Below, one piece after another: positions 24,446 to 32,941 of a stretch of 64,000 nucleotides of DNA. This DNA is from Xylanibacter ruminicola (GTDB lineage Bacteria; Bacteroidota; Bacteroidia; Bacteroidales; Bacteroidaceae), in contig SUYC01000009.1 of assembly GCA_015060625.1 (NCBI GenBank), positions 62,001 through 126,000 of the forward strand, read 5' to 3'. Both the position numbers and the translations under genes were made by a program. The notes under the pieces are model-generated. The model did no database searches. It was not told the origin of the DNA and was given only the letters and a program-made list of their open reading frames with translations. Within the stretch, counting starts at the first letter, position 1; every line of letters starts with the position of its first letter.

Positions 24446-24521
24446 TCACGAAGTTACAGAAAGTCCCACGAAAAAGCCCCCGACAAGACCGAAAAAGTGT
24501 CTGCCGAGGTGAAAGTCTGAA
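24446..24521 (-). repeat. Degenerate copy of the terminator-like intergenic repeat (R5)
   Basis: Shares with the four better copies the order CGAAGTTACAGAAAGT, then AAAAAGCCCCCGAC, then GCCGAGGTGAAAGTCT. The stem is weaker. It is followed by a separate perfect palindrome TCTGAAC/GTTCAGA (24517-24534). It lies between the amylase end (24597) and the ECF sigma start (24336); the remaining gap shows no gene. Confidence 0.5.
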
Positions 24522-24596
24522 CAAATGTTCAGAGTTTTGGGCGATTTTGATAATAGAACGTAGCGGACTGGCAGATTCTGTTTCATCTTCTTATCT

Positions 24597-26201
24597 CTAT
24601 TGGATAGTCCAAATTGAATAACCTCGATTGGGGGCTGAGAGGGTTGCTTGGCCGTCATTGCCGACAGTGATGGTTTCTTTGGGATTAAGGAGATTGACGA
24701 GCGTCTGACCTGACCAATCCGTAAAGCCATCAGGATTCACGTTGAGGGTAATGCTGAGGGTATCGGTGTCGTGATTGTTGAACACGATGATGGCACCGTC
24801 CTTTTGACCATTTCCCTGACGGCGGGCGACATATAGGTGCTTGGTCGGGGATTGCAAATCCCTTCCAACTTGTTCTTCTGTTAAGACTGCTAATGTGCCA
24901 CCGAGATACTGGCGGCGAATGTCAATTAAATGACGGAGATCCAACTGCAAGTCTGTAGGTGCCGTGACTTCGAGCGACGGATTATCCACGTCGTGCTGGG
25001 TGACAGCATAGAAGTGGGGATAGAACACGCATGGCGTACCCTCGTGGGTGAGGATATAGGCGTAGGCCATCGCATAATCCTTGACGATCCATTTGTCATG
25101 TTCCTTCCCTGTGTCGTGGTTATCTACGAAGGTCACGACGTTGTCAACAGGCAAACCGAAACCACGAATCATTCCCGCATGAGCCAAGCGTGACATATCG
25201 AATTCGTCGCCCGACTTGTTGCACATCTCAGTAAGTGTGAACTTCAAAGGAAAGTCAAAGGCATGAACATCGGCACCGCCTTGGGCGACGCTGTCCACCC
25301 ATTCCTTGATATACCGGCCGTCCTCGGCCCAATACTCACCAACAATAAACGGTTGATGACCATCCTGTAGTGACAAACTTTTCACCCAACGGCTGACAAA
25401 CTCCGGCTGCAGGCCACGCACAAAGTCCAGACGGAACCCGTCGAAGCCTATCTTGCCCTTCAGCCATTTGCCCCAATCGCAAAGCCGCTGCTGCACTTCC
25501 TCGTTATAAGTGTCGAGATCGTTGCCGAAGAACTTGGTACATGGACGCAGCACATCGTCGGTAAAGTCTGTCAATGAGTCGGATGCCGATGATGGATGGA
25601 AATGCTGGTAGTGCCATTCATAGTTTGGTTCGCCATCGCCCGTATGCTTCGGGAAGAAAAGATGTGTCCGTGTATAAGCCGTATCGTTTTTCCATTGGAT
25701 GTCGCTCTTAGGGTACGGCTCGCCACGCCCGACCTTAATATATTCCGTGACAGCGGGATTGCTCTCGAAGTTCTCATTGCCGCCATAGAGGTGATTTAGT
25801 ACCACGTCGGAATAGACCTTAATGCCTGCTTGGTGCATCACGCCAATCATCCGTTCCAGTTCGGCACGACTGCCATAGCGTGTCTCTACACTTCCTTTCT
25901 GGTCGTAGTTCCCGAGGTCATAATGGTCGTAGATGCCATAGCCGCTGTCATAGATGCCCCAGTTACCCTTTGCGGGAATGGGTGTCCACAGGCTGCTGAT
26001 GCCTGCGGCCTTCAGTTCGGGTACCAACGAAGAAAGGTGATCCCACCATGTGCCGTTCTTTGCCTGATCGTCCACAGGTACATCCCAATAGAACGCCTGC
26101 ATCATCACGTCGTCCAACGGCTGCAACGGCTCGTCCTTCTGCGTAGAGCAGGCCGCCAGTCCCAATAAAAGAAAAAGAGAAAAGGATTTATTCACTTTCA
26201 T
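24597..26201 (-). CDS. GH13 alpha-amylase lipoprotein (SusG-like role)
   Basis: Cleaves alpha-1,4 bonds of starch, probably at the cell surface. Lipoprotein signal [18 protein letters not shown] (Cys 18). A (beta/alpha)8 GH13 core follows with the conserved regions DVVLNH (I), GFRLDFVRG (II, nucleophile Asp), IVGEYWAE (III, acid Glu) and FVDNHDTG (IV, transition-state Asp). The C-terminal beta domain is at about 440-534. It lacks the starch-binding insert of classical SusG (534 versus about 690 residues). Last gene of the susC-susD-susE-amylase operon; a hairpin at 26226-26258 separates it from susE. Confidence 0.92.
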   Translation of the reverse strand: MKVNKSFSLFLLLGLAACSTQKDEPLQPLDDVMMQAFYWDVPVDDQAKNGTWWDHLSSLVPELKAAGISSLWTPIPAKGNWGIYDSGYGIYDHYDLGNYDQKGSVETRYGSRAELERMIGVMHQAGIKVYSDVVLNHLYGGNENFESNPAVTEYIKVGRGEPYPKSDIQWKNDTAYTRTHLFFPKHTGDGEPNYEWHYQHFHPSSASDSLTDFTDDVLRPCTKFFGNDLDTYNEEVQQRLCDWGKWLKGKIGFDGFRLDFVRGLQPEFVSRWVKSLSLQDGHQPFIVGEYWAEDGRYIKEWVDSVAQGGADVHAFDFPLKFTLTEMCNKSGDEFDMSRLAHAGMIRGFGLPVDNVVTFVDNHDTGKEHDKWIVKDYAMAYAYILTHEGTPCVFYPHFYAVTQHDVDNPSLEVTAPTDLQLDLRHLIDIRRQYLGGTLAVLTEEQVGRDLQSPTKHLYVARRQGNGQKDGAIIVFNNHDTDTLSITLNVNPDGFTDWSGQTLVNLLNPKETITVGNDGQATLSAPNRGYSIWTIQ

Positions 26202-26225
26202 AAGCGTATGATTTTGGAGTTTGAA

Positions 26226-26258
26226 AAGGACTGCCGGCTCTGTGCGTCCAGCAGTCCT
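26226..26258 (-). terminator. Hairpin between susE-like and amylase genes
   Basis: AGGACTGC and GCAGTCCT form a perfect 8-bp stem around a 17-nt loop, followed on the minus strand by TTTTC. It is too weak for full termination and more likely attenuates or stabilises the transcript so that amylase is made in lower amount than the binding proteins. Confidence 0.5.
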
Positions 26259-26293
26259 CTACTAAACTAATTTCTAACTAACCTAAGTATGAA

Positions 26294-27895
26294 TCAAACT
26301 GCCGTAATGGTCGCGGTGTTATTATTCGCATCGAGTACGATCTTATAGGTTCCGGCATTGATGTGGATATTCGGGCCGTCCTGCGTCAAGGCATTCAGGT
26401 CACCGCCGAGGTTAATCGTCCACGAGGCATCCCAACGGAACTTGATGTCGCCGTCGCTGACGGTAATCATGGTCGACCATGTGTCAGTGTCCGGGTCGTA
26501 GTCCATTACCTGGCCTTTGTCCCAGCCGCCAGCCGTAGCGTCGCCGATTACCTCCCAGCCAGTCTTTGCCAGCGAGGCCACCATCTTCTTCGTGTCAGCC
26601 GTAATCTTATAGTAGGCCCCCTCGGTAATGACAATGTTCGCACCGTCGCCAATCACGAAGTCGCCTTTTGTGCGGGTCTCGTTCCAACTGATGTCGCCCA
26701 CGATGCCAATCCACGAGCCACTGTCATAGAACTTGAATTCCGTACCCGCAGCGAAGTAGTAAGCCCCCGAATACTTGAAGTCGCGGGCCTCAGACAGCAC
26801 CTTGTATGCACTCTCAGCCTCAGGACTCCAGCCCTGGTAACTGCCCGGCAGGGTCATGAAGGCACTGCTCATTTCGATGGTCGTCTCTTCCATCGCGTAG
26901 GTATAGCGTCCGGCATTGGTCAGGTCGAGCGTGATGATGTACGCACTCTCCTTCGGCACCTTGATGTTATCGCCACTCGGAGCCAGTCCGTTCTCCGTCA
27001 CGCCGTCACCACCGTAGTTAATCGTCCAGTCGCTGTTGGCGCGGAACTTAAACTCCTTGGCGGTCATTGAGGTAATCACCGTCCAGAGGCGCGTGCTCTT
27101 GTCGTATTCCATCTTCGTATCGTCGCTCCAGCCGCCAGAGGTGGCATCGCCGATGACGCCCCATGTGTTGCAAGCCCACGACTGACTCAGTGTTCCGTCG
27201 GCCTCCATCTTCACCTCCACGAAGCCCTTGCCGTCGTCGGTTACTTCGCCCTGTGCCAGCACCTTCGTCACGTCCTTGCCGTCGAGGATGGCGTAGGTCG
27301 TGGCATCGTCGAACTGTACCCAGCCCTGATAAACACCGTCGCCGTCGGGATCACCAATCAGATAGGCCGTCGTATAATCCCAGTTTGGATAGCCAACGGC
27401 CACGTAGGCGTATGGCCAGTCAATATCATCCACGTTCGGGTCGTAGGGCGTAGCCTTGAACGCCACGGTGTTCGTAGCCTCGTTCTGATACACATCGAAA
27501 GCCGTTGACTTCAGCGATACGGTGAAGTCGTAAGCCTGTCCGGGATAGGCACCGATGCTGGCCAGAATCTTGTTCATCTCAGCATTGGTAAACGAGAGTT
27601 TCGTGTCGCCCGTCTCACCGATGACGACGCTCTTCTGGTTACTGTTGTTAGTCAGCGTCACTTCATAGTTGACCACTGCCCCATTGCCATAGTTGGCTTT
27701 CTCCCAAGTAATCTCAGGGAACTGTGCCGTGCTGTTGTTCTTAGTGATGGTGATGTCGGCAGGGCTGACAGCATTCAGCGTAGCCGCCTGTCGCAACTGT
27801 AGCACGGGTTCGGTGGTGTCCTCTGCGCACGAGGTTAAAAGACTACAGACTGCACAGAACACACCTATTTTCTTATATATGCTTTTGGTAATCAT
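26294..27895 (-). CDS. SusE/SusF-like starch-binding lipoprotein
   Basis: 533-residue outer-surface lipoprotein (signal ending LLTSC, Cys about 23). An N-terminal SusE-type Ig-like domain covers about 25-150 (LNAVSPADITITKNNSTAQF). Three similar beta-sandwich starch-binding modules then follow, each with a WxVIGDATxGGW or related opening: about 240-335 (WGVIGDATSGGWSDDTKM), about 345-440 (LPGSYQGWSPEA) and about 445-533 (WEVIGDATAGGWDKGQ). These aromatic positions are the expected glucan contacts. It follows susD and precedes the amylase, matching the Sus operon order, and fixes the substrate as an alpha-glucan. Confidence 0.9.
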   Translation of the reverse strand: MITKSIYKKIGVFCAVCSLLTSCAEDTTEPVLQLRQAATLNAVSPADITITKNNSTAQFPEITWEKANYGNGAVVNYEVTLTNNSNQKSVVIGETGDTKLSFTNAEMNKILASIGAYPGQAYDFTVSLKSTAFDVYQNEATNTVAFKATPYDPNVDDIDWPYAYVAVGYPNWDYTTAYLIGDPDGDGVYQGWVQFDDATTYAILDGKDVTKVLAQGEVTDDGKGFVEVKMEADGTLSQSWACNTWGVIGDATSGGWSDDTKMEYDKSTRLWTVITSMTAKEFKFRANSDWTINYGGDGVTENGLAPSGDNIKVPKESAYIITLDLTNAGRYTYAMEETTIEMSSAFMTLPGSYQGWSPEAESAYKVLSEARDFKYSGAYYFAAGTEFKFYDSGSWIGIVGDISWNETRTKGDFVIGDGANIVITEGAYYKITADTKKMVASLAKTGWEVIGDATAGGWDKGQVMDYDPDTDTWSTMITVSDGDIKFRWDASWTINLGGDLNALTQDGPNIHINAGTYKIVLDANNNTATITAV

Positions 27896-27922
27896 AATTT
27901 CTAATTCCTAATTTCTAATTTA

Positions 27923-29542
27923 TCAATACCCTTCATTCTGTTTCAGATTCTCATTAGAGCCGATATCGTCGGAAGGAATGGGATAGACGGCATAGAAATT
28001 GCTGACAGCCTTACCTTCTGCCACGCCACCCTTCCAGGGCCATACGTAGTCACCACCGGTATATTTGCCGAAGCGCACGAGGTCGGTACGCCGCTGTGCC
28101 TCATAGAACATTTCACGTCCACGCTCATCAAGCATAAAGTCAAGCGTAAACTCACTGTCAGAGATCGGTGCTGCCAACTTATCCGTATAGGCACGTTTGC
28201 GCAGGTCGTTCAGATAGCCAAGAGCCTCGGCCTTCGTAGCACCCTGACCACCACGCAGCACAGCCTCGGCTAAGTTCAGGTATATCTCACCCAAACGGAA
28301 CAGCGGGAAGTCCGTCCATGCCTCCGAGGAAGCGGGCTTTGAGCCATCCTTATAGACATTGTAGAACTTAGTCACGGGGATGCCGTTGTTCACGAAATTG
28401 GCCTCGTTGGTAATCTCGAAACTCGTCGTGGCATCAGTACGGAGCATCTGCCTACGGCTGTCCTTGTCCATCTCGTTCTCACGGGTGAAGATGTTGTAGA
28501 GCGATGACTTGGCACGAACGCCCTGCCAGGCACCTTTGGCGTTGGTCTCTTCCTGGAACTCCGAGGAGCCCCAGCAAAGCAGAGCCGTCATACCTCCCCA
28601 CGTCATGGTCTCCTCACCTTCGTAGCGACACGGCATGATCATCTCCTTGGAATGGTCATTATCGGCCTTGAACATATCACCGTAGTTTTCTTCCAACTGA
28701 TAGCCAGCACCTATCACCTTCTTACAATAAGTGATGCAGTCGGTATAATGGTTCTCGCCCACGTAGGTCTCGGCATTCAGATACAGACGGCTGAGTGCAG
28801 CCCACATACAAGCCTTGTTCACGTGACCGTAGTTCTCACTCCATCCTACAACGGGGTCAGCCAATTCACTCTCACAGGCCAGCATCTCACTCTCGATATA
28901 CTTGAAGAGGTCTGCCGCCAGAATCTGCTTCGGACGGTCACTACCCACGGTGCTGTTCTCATCGACAAACGGCACGTTGCGGTAGAGGTCGAGCGCATAT
29001 TGGTACATCAGGGCTCTCATGAAACGGGCCTCAGCGCGATACTGAGCCACCTTTGCCTTCATCTGCTCAGAACAACCACGTTCTGACAACTTGCCTTCAG
29101 TGGTCTCACGCAGATAGGCATTGGAGAGGTTGATCTGATAGAACAGACGATAGTAACTACCTTTCACCCAAGGAGAGGAGGCGGCCCATGAAATATGATT
29201 GAAATCAGGGATACCGGGATCGTTCCAGCAGCAGTGCGCCATATCGGATGCCAGTTCCTGCATGTTCCATAATACACGGATGAACGAAGCCTGTGAACCG
29301 CCATCAATACCTACCACATCCTGTTCGTCGTCACCGCCTTTGTTTCCGCCTATCACCAGTCCGGCATAAATCTTGGCCAGACTTTCCTCATAGGCACCTA
29401 TCTCATTTCCGAACACGACGCTTGAAACCAAGTCGTCCTTGTCGATGGGCGCGGTGTCGAGGTCACCCGTGCATGATGTCGTGCCCAGCATTGTACCAAC
29501 GAGGGCAACTGACAGGATATTTTTGAATTTCATTGTTTTCAT
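27923..29542 (-). CDS. SusD-family starch-binding lipoprotein
   Basis: 539 residues with lipoprotein signal (ALVGTMLGTTSC, Cys about 24) and a full SusD fold: N-terminal TPR-type helices (AEARFMRALMYQYALDLYRNVPFV), C-terminal RagB/SusD region (FPLFRLGEIYLNLAEAVLRG, MLDERGREMFYEAQRRTDLVRFG). An alternative start nine bases downstream (ATG at 29533) is equally possible. It lies 14 bp after susC. Expected to cap the SusC barrel and bind malto-oligosaccharides. Confidence 0.94.
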   Translation of the reverse strand: MKTMKFKNILSVALVGTMLGTTSCTGDLDTAPIDKDDLVSSVVFGNEIGAYEESLAKIYAGLVIGGNKGGDDEQDVVGIDGGSQASFIRVLWNMQELASDMAHCCWNDPGIPDFNHISWAASSPWVKGSYYRLFYQINLSNAYLRETTEGKLSERGCSEQMKAKVAQYRAEARFMRALMYQYALDLYRNVPFVDENSTVGSDRPKQILAADLFKYIESEMLACESELADPVVGWSENYGHVNKACMWAALSRLYLNAETYVGENHYTDCITYCKKVIGAGYQLEENYGDMFKADNDHSKEMIMPCRYEGEETMTWGGMTALLCWGSSEFQEETNAKGAWQGVRAKSSLYNIFTRENEMDKDSRRQMLRTDATTSFEITNEANFVNNGIPVTKFYNVYKDGSKPASSEAWTDFPLFRLGEIYLNLAEAVLRGGQGATKAEALGYLNDLRKRAYTDKLAAPISDSEFTLDFMLDERGREMFYEAQRRTDLVRFGKYTGGDYVWPWKGGVAEGKAVSNFYAVYPIPSDDIGSNENLKQNEGY

Positions 29543-29556
29543 CTTCTTTTGCTGAT

Positions 29557-32556
29557 TTAGAAATTAAGATTTACGCCTAACATAAACGAGCGGGGGCGGG
29601 GATAGATTTCCTTGTCGATACCCTCACCGCTGATTTCCGGGTCAAGCCCCTTGTACTTCGTGATGACAAACGGATTCTGTACGGTGAAATACACGCGGGC
29701 GGTCTGCTTATCGTTGAAGAGTTTCGGGAAAGTGTAGCCCAACGTGACATTATCCATACGGAAGAATGAGGCGTTCTGGATGTAGTAACTGCTGCGATAC
29801 TGACCAGCCTTGAAGTTATGATCCCATGCTGACTCCAGGCGGTTCTTCAGGAAACCGCTCTGATCGTACATCTGAGATCCATCCCAAGCTTCACGGTTCG
29901 ACTGCACGTTATTATATACATAGTTGCCGAAACTGGCACGTACAGCAAACGACAGGTCCCAGTTCTTATAAGAGATCTGATTGCTCAGACCCATATAGAC
30001 ATCAGGAGCCGACTTCTTGTAAGCTATCAGGTCTTCCTCGTCAATCTTGTTATCACCGTTCTGGTCAACGTATGCCCCTTCGATGGGCTTGCCGTCGGTG
30101 TCAAACATTTGCTCAAATACATAGAACGAGTTATAAGGATGGTTCACGGCATTGATCTGAATCTTATAGCCTGTGGCACCGTCGATGTCCCCATGAATCA
30201 CGCCCTTGTAGGACGGATCGTCGTTGAAGGTCAGTTTGGTAATTTCGTTCTTGTTGTAAGAGACATTATAACTAACGGTCCAGTGCCAGTCCTTTGTGTC
30301 AACAGGATGGGCAGTCAACGAAAGTTCGATACCCTTGTTCTCCAGCGTACCCACATTCGTCAGCAACTCGTTGCTGAAATTCGTACCAGCTGGAGCAGTT
30401 ACGGTGTTCAGGAGGTTGTCAGTCTTGCGATAGTAATAATCCAACGTACCTGTTATCTTGTTGTTCAGGAAACCGAAGTCCAGCCCTACGTTATAAGTCG
30501 TGGTCTCTTCCCATTTCAAATTCTCGTCATAGGCTTGCGGGGCTATCAGGCGATATTTTGTATTGCCGAAATAGTAGTTGGCACCAGCCTTGGAGTAGGA
30601 ATAGCGAGCCATATAGGGATAATCGCCGTTGTTGAGGTTCTGCTGTCCTGTGATACCATAACCCAGACGGAGTTTCAAATCAGAAATAGCCTTCACATTC
30701 CTCAAGAAAGGCTCGTCGTTGATGCGCCATGCCAGAGCAACCGACGGGAATAGTCCCCAACGGTTTTCTTTGCTGAAGCGTGAAGAACCGTCATCACGCA
30801 GGGTAAAGGTAAAGAGGTAGCGGTCAAGCAATGTGTAGTTCAAGCGCCCGAAGAACGATATGAGATAGTTTTCGGTCTTGTTCTCTTCCATATCCTTGTA
30901 AAACTCAGCGCCTTTCTCTTTGGCGAACTTCTCTGAATAAGGGTATTTCGTCCAGTCGGACTTGTAGAAGTGCTGCCAGGAGTAGCCTGCCATCACGTCG
31001 ATGTTGTGGACACCGAAAGTGTTGGCATAGTCTAGATAGAACTCCAACAATGTGTTACGTTTCAACTGCCAGTAACTGGTGTTTTCACCGAAGCCAGCCT
31101 TGTAGTTGCCAGCCGACCAAGTCATCGGTGAGTTGTCGGTAATAGTGACATCGCCCTCTCCTTTCGACACGTCATAGCCAAGGTTCAGATTGGCACGCAG
31201 TTCGGGCAGGAAATGGAACTTATAGTCAAACTGTACATTGCCGATGCTGCGATAGACAGTTGACTTATCTGTCTTGCTGTCAAGCATCGATACAGGGTTC
31301 GTAAGACCTATGTCTATAGGCAATCCGTTCACGGGGTTGAGATACATGAAGTAGCCGTTGCCGTACTCCGAACCAGTCATATAGACGGGTTGCGTCGGGT
31401 CATATTGTGTTGCCAGATTAACTGCTCCCATATCCGGGAAGCGGTTGGTGGTGTAAATACCCTTCACGTTCAACTGGATATTCAGATGTTTGTCGAAAAG
31501 TTGTGGATTGAGGCTCAGGGCACCCGTCAGACGGTCCATTTTTGAGGTCTTGATGATACCGTTCTCATTGGTGTAGCCTACAGAGACGCGGTAGGGCATA
31601 TTCTTCAGAGCACCTGATACGTTTATGTTATGGTCGGTACTGACTGCCGTACGATAGATTTCCTTCTGCCAGTCAGTGTTATTCGTTCCGATGGCGGCCA
31701 CTTGTGGACTGCCTGCGCCAAACCTATTGTTGACAAACTGCTTGAAACTCTCTGCCGACATCACATCCACGTCGTTGGCACGGGTGCTGATCTTCACATT
31801 TCCACTGTAACCCACCTTCACCTTGCCAGCCTGACCTTTCTTTGTAGTGATGATGATTACACCATTTGAGGCACGGCTACCATAGATGGCCGTAGCCGAG
31901 GCATCCTTCAGGATCGTAAAGGTCTCGATGTCGTTGGGGTGAACGGTTGCCAGCGGATTGCGCATACCGCTTATGTCGCCATCGTCCACAGGCACGCCGT
32001 CAATTACGACGAGCGGATTGTTAGAGGCTGACATCGACGAGCCGCCACGGATGCGGATTGTTGCGCCGCCACCAGGAGCACCACCGTCGGTAATCACGCT
32101 GACACCAGCCGCCTGACCTACGAGCATATCCGTGGCCGAGGTGACGGCACCCTTCACCAGTTTGTCTGCACCGAGGGCAGTCACGCTACCCGTCAGGTCG
32201 TTCTTCTTCACACGACCATAGCCGATAACCACCACTTCCTCCAGCGCTTCCGTGTCATCCTCCATGCGGATGGTGACCGTGGGAGCAGCGAGAACCGCAG
32301 CATCCTTGTAGCCCACATACGAGACGGTCAGTCGGTCGCCCTGATTCGCCTGTAACGTAAAGTTTCCGTCGAAGTCGGTCACCGTCCCACCCGTTCCGTT
32401 CACTCGGACGGTAGCACCGATGACGCCTTCTCCGGTAGCATCCACCACATGCCCCTTGACCGTAATCTGCTGGCCCAGGGCACTCGCTGAAAGAATCAAG
32501 CCGAACAGTGCGGCCAACATCCTCAGAGGCATTTTCAAATGTACCTGTTTCATCAT
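29557..32556 (-). CDS. SusC-family TonB-dependent transporter (starch locus)
   Basis: From the ATG at 32556 it has 999 residues: signal peptide (MMKQVHLKMPLRMLAALFG...), carboxypeptidase-like domain (about 27-100; GGTVTDFDGNFTL, VSYVGYKD), TonB-box-like LEEVVVIGYGRVKKNDLTGS, plug (FTILKDASATAIYGSRASNG) and barrel ending PRPRSFMLGVNLNF. A start at 32688 adds 44 residues before the signal peptide and is rejected. There is no STN domain, so sensing is left to the separate receptor upstream. It would import malto-oligosaccharides with the downstream SusD. Confidence 0.94.
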   Translation of the reverse strand: MMKQVHLKMPLRMLAALFGLILSASALGQQITVKGHVVDATGEGVIGATVRVNGTGGTVTDFDGNFTLQANQGDRLTVSYVGYKDAAVLAAPTVTIRMEDDTEALEEVVVIGYGRVKKNDLTGSVTALGADKLVKGAVTSATDMLVGQAAGVSVITDGGAPGGGATIRIRGGSSMSASNNPLVVIDGVPVDDGDISGMRNPLATVHPNDIETFTILKDASATAIYGSRASNGVIIITTKKGQAGKVKVGYSGNVKISTRANDVDVMSAESFKQFVNNRFGAGSPQVAAIGTNNTDWQKEIYRTAVSTDHNINVSGALKNMPYRVSVGYTNENGIIKTSKMDRLTGALSLNPQLFDKHLNIQLNVKGIYTTNRFPDMGAVNLATQYDPTQPVYMTGSEYGNGYFMYLNPVNGLPIDIGLTNPVSMLDSKTDKSTVYRSIGNVQFDYKFHFLPELRANLNLGYDVSKGEGDVTITDNSPMTWSAGNYKAGFGENTSYWQLKRNTLLEFYLDYANTFGVHNIDVMAGYSWQHFYKSDWTKYPYSEKFAKEKGAEFYKDMEENKTENYLISFFGRLNYTLLDRYLFTFTLRDDGSSRFSKENRWGLFPSVALAWRINDEPFLRNVKAISDLKLRLGYGITGQQNLNNGDYPYMARYSYSKAGANYYFGNTKYRLIAPQAYDENLKWEETTTYNVGLDFGFLNNKITGTLDYYYRKTDNLLNTVTAPAGTNFSNELLTNVGTLENKGIELSLTAHPVDTKDWHWTVSYNVSYNKNEITKLTFNDDPSYKGVIHGDIDGATGYKIQINAVNHPYNSFYVFEQMFDTDGKPIEGAYVDQNGDNKIDEEDLIAYKKSAPDVYMGLSNQISYKNWDLSFAVRASFGNYVYNNVQSNREAWDGSQMYDQSGFLKNRLESAWDHNFKAGQYRSSYYIQNASFFRMDNVTLGYTFPKLFNDKQTARVYFTVQNPFVITKYKGLDPEISGEGIDKEIYPRPRSFMLGVNLNF

Positions 32557-32770
32557 ACTTCGTTTTAAATTGTTAATTATATAATAAATAAAAAAAGGTG
32601 TCGCTCGAAAATGGCGTTTCCGCAGGTCAATGTCTATCTTTGTTTTGATGAAGCAGGTAAACATTTCTATTCCTTTGGTCAACGCCATGTGTAGGCTTGC
32701 TGACTCGCGTCTGTAGTGTGTGCCTGATGTCGCCCTTGCCTGACTTCACGTCGGTACGCTGACTTAACTC
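32557..32770 (-). other. Long leader of the starch susC transcript
   Basis: About 215 bp between the ECF-like promoter motif and the susC ATG. It contains an A/T-rich stretch next to the ATG and a 19-bp segment (32647-32665) identical to part of the receptor gene at 35137-35155. No riboswitch or gene was recognised. Confidence 0.4.
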
Positions 32771-32773
32771 TAT

Positions 32774-32808
32774 AATAATAGACAGGAAGGGATAAAAAAA
32801 GCTAACCA
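32774..32808 (-). promoter_or_regulatory. Putative ECF-sigma promoter of the starch operon
   Basis: On the minus strand TGGTTAGCTTTTTTT, then CCTGTCTATTATTATAG. The upstream ECF sigma gene has the same two blocks (36679-36713): 14 bp separate GACAGG and GCTAACCA here, 15 bp there. The sequence does not match the vegetative TTG/TAnnTTTG pattern. It implies that the ECF sigma factor at 36161 drives both itself and susCDE-amylase. Confidence 0.6.
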
Positions 32809-32836
32809 TTTTGAGAAAGAAAATAAAATAGCACAT

Positions 32837-32873
32837 AAAAAAAACAGGATTTGCCTTAAATGCAAGTCCTGTT
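32837..32873 (-). terminator. Terminator after the sigma/anti-sigma/receptor operon
   Basis: Minus strand: AACAGGACTTGC pairs with GCAAATCCTGTT (one mismatch) around a 7-nt loop, followed by eight T. It closes the receptor transcript 69 bp after its stop, so susC needs the promoter that lies just downstream. Confidence 0.85.
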
Positions 32874-32941
32874 TTGTATGGTTGATGGTCTGTGTCTGCA
32901 ACGGACAGGGGTGTTTTACATCTATACCGAACAGCAGATTT

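Noticed and set aside
32557..32688. 44-residue N-terminal extension of the starch SusC
   Set aside because: It precedes a normal signal peptide and has no recognisable domain; the ATG at 32556 gives a standard SusC.
32557..32941. Riboswitch in the susC leader
   Set aside because: Apart from the terminator and the ECF-like motif, no conserved aptamer-like arrangement was recognised.
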